A stretch of 6,003 nt of DNA from assembly GCA_021156265.1 (NCBI GenBank), contig JAJNBR010000189.1:1-6003 (forward strand), written 5' to 3'. The notes under the pieces are model-generated. The model saw only the letters and a program-made list of their open reading frames with translations, ran no database searches and was not told the DNA's origin. Positions 5,381 through 6,003 of the stretch are shown piece by piece. This DNA comes from Flavipsychrobacter sp. (GTDB taxonomy: Bacteria > Bacteroidota > Bacteroidia > Chitinophagales > Chitinophagaceae). How positions within the stretch are numbered: position 1 is the first letter of the stretch; every line of letters starts with the position of its first letter. Position numbers and translations under genes: made by a program.

Positions 5381-6003
5381 ATGAAAAAGTATATAGTATT
5401 AATTGCGCTCACAGTTATTAGTGCACGTGGTTTAGCGCAGGGGACGCTATCGGGAGACCTGATGATGAACGCGAATTTCTTTGAGAGAGATTCATTGATC
5501 AACGCAGACGGCAATCCTTTGTATGACAACTACCTGAGTGGTGGCGAAGCATGGCTTGGATTGCGTTATTATAATAAAGGATTTACCGCAACATTGCGGG
5601 CCGATGCATTCCATAACTCCAACCTGCTCAATCCCGTTCAGGCGTTTAGCGGTTTCGGTATCGGCGCATGGAGCCTGAGCAAAGAGTTTCATAACCTGAC
5701 GGTTACCGCCGGTTATATCTACGACCAGATAGGAAGTGGTATCCTGTTTCGTGCGTACGAAGACCGCGGTCTGCTGATAGACAACGCGCTGGTAGGTGTA
5801 CACCTGAAATATAAGGTGAGCGACAACCTGTACGCGAAAGCATTCACCGGCCAGCAAAAATTCCTCTTCGATCGTTATCAGCCTATTATCAAAGGCGCAA
5901 ACGTAGAGGGAGAGATCAACCTGGGTGATAAAGCGCACCTGACTCCCGGTGTTGGTATTTTGAACCGGACGCTTGACCAATTGTCAATGAACCAGGTTGT
6001 ATC
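5381..6003 (+). CDS. DUF6029-like putative outer-membrane beta-barrel protein, partial
   Basis: The frame opens at the ATG at 5381 and runs off the right edge, giving 207 residues. Residues 1-19 form a signal peptide (MKKYIVLIALTVISARGLA, likely cleaved before Gln20). The mature part shows alternating hydrophobic and polar strands with many Tyr, Phe and Gly, as in outer-membrane barrels: EAWLGLRYYNKGFTATLRAD (56-75) and HNLTVTAGYIYDQIGSG (104-120). The block YDQIGSGILFRAYEDRGLLI (114-133) followed by DNALVGV (135-141) resembles the conserved core of Bacteroidota proteins that I recall as DUF6029; this is memory of a family pattern and not a search result. No cysteine is seen in the visible part. 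No molecular function is known to me. The gene is divergent from the secreted thioredoxin gene and shares its control region. An opposite-strand open frame at 5492-5980 is only its shadow. Confidence 0.82.
   Translation, partial: MKKYIVLIALTVISARGLAQGTLSGDLMMNANFFERDSLINADGNPLYDNYLSGGEAWLGLRYYNKGFTATLRADAFHNSNLLNPVQAFSGFGIGAWSLSKEFHNLTVTAGYIYDQIGSGILFRAYEDRGLLIDNALVGVHLKYKVSDNLYAKAFTGQQKFLFDRYQPIIKGANVEGEINLGDKAHLTPGVGILNRTLDQLSMNQVV

Noticed and set aside
5492..5980. Minus-strand open frame of 162 codons
   Set aside because: It lies wholly opposite the DUF6029-like gene, whose plus frame has a signal peptide, barrel-like strands and a family-like motif; the minus translation shows no recognisable domain.

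Overview
The window looks like an ordinary chromosomal segment from a member of the Bacteroidota, probably a Chitinophaga- or Sphingobacteria-like lineage (the phylum is well supported, the lower rank is a guess). Four signs support the phylum: an ECF sigma factor paired with a FecR-type anti-sigma factor, a C-terminal type IX secretion (T9SS) type A sorting domain, signal peptides cleaved before Gln, and a TAnnTTTG-type -7 promoter element without Shine-Dalgarno sequences. Coding density is very high. No RNA gene, insertion sequence, CRISPR array or prophage was seen.

Layout from left to right. Positions 1-741 (minus) hold the N-terminal part of a FecR-family anti-sigma factor that runs off the left edge. 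Immediately upstream, at 753-1331 (minus), is its ECF sigma factor, with a good -7 promoter element at 1355-1362. Positions 1332-1485 are a divergent regulatory gap. Positions 1486-3285 (plus) encode a secreted pectate-lyase-like right-handed beta-helix protein with a T9SS sorting domain. It converges on, and overlaps by 11 bp, a DASS/SLC13-type anion:sodium symporter at 3275-4720 (minus). A strong intrinsic terminator (4738-4769, minus) sits just upstream of the symporter start and just downstream of a secreted TlpA/ResA-like thioredoxin gene at 4791-5285 (minus). Positions 5286-5380 are a palindrome-rich divergent promoter region. Positions 5381-6003 (plus) hold the N-terminal part of a DUF6029-like putative outer-membrane beta-barrel protein that runs off the right edge.

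Three units can be read. The sigma/anti-sigma operon is the type that in this phylum senses an outer-membrane TonB-dependent receptor, expected off the left edge. The beta-helix protein and the symporter form a convergent pair; a link between polysaccharide breakdown and organic-anion uptake is possible but only inferred. The thioredoxin and DUF6029-like genes share one divergent control region and probably act in the periplasm and outer membrane respectively. I see no clear new multi-gene system. The best leads are the terminator placed almost against the symporter start codon, the nested inverted and direct repeats in the 5286-5380 region, the altered second SNT motif of the symporter, and the uncharacterised beta-helix enzyme.
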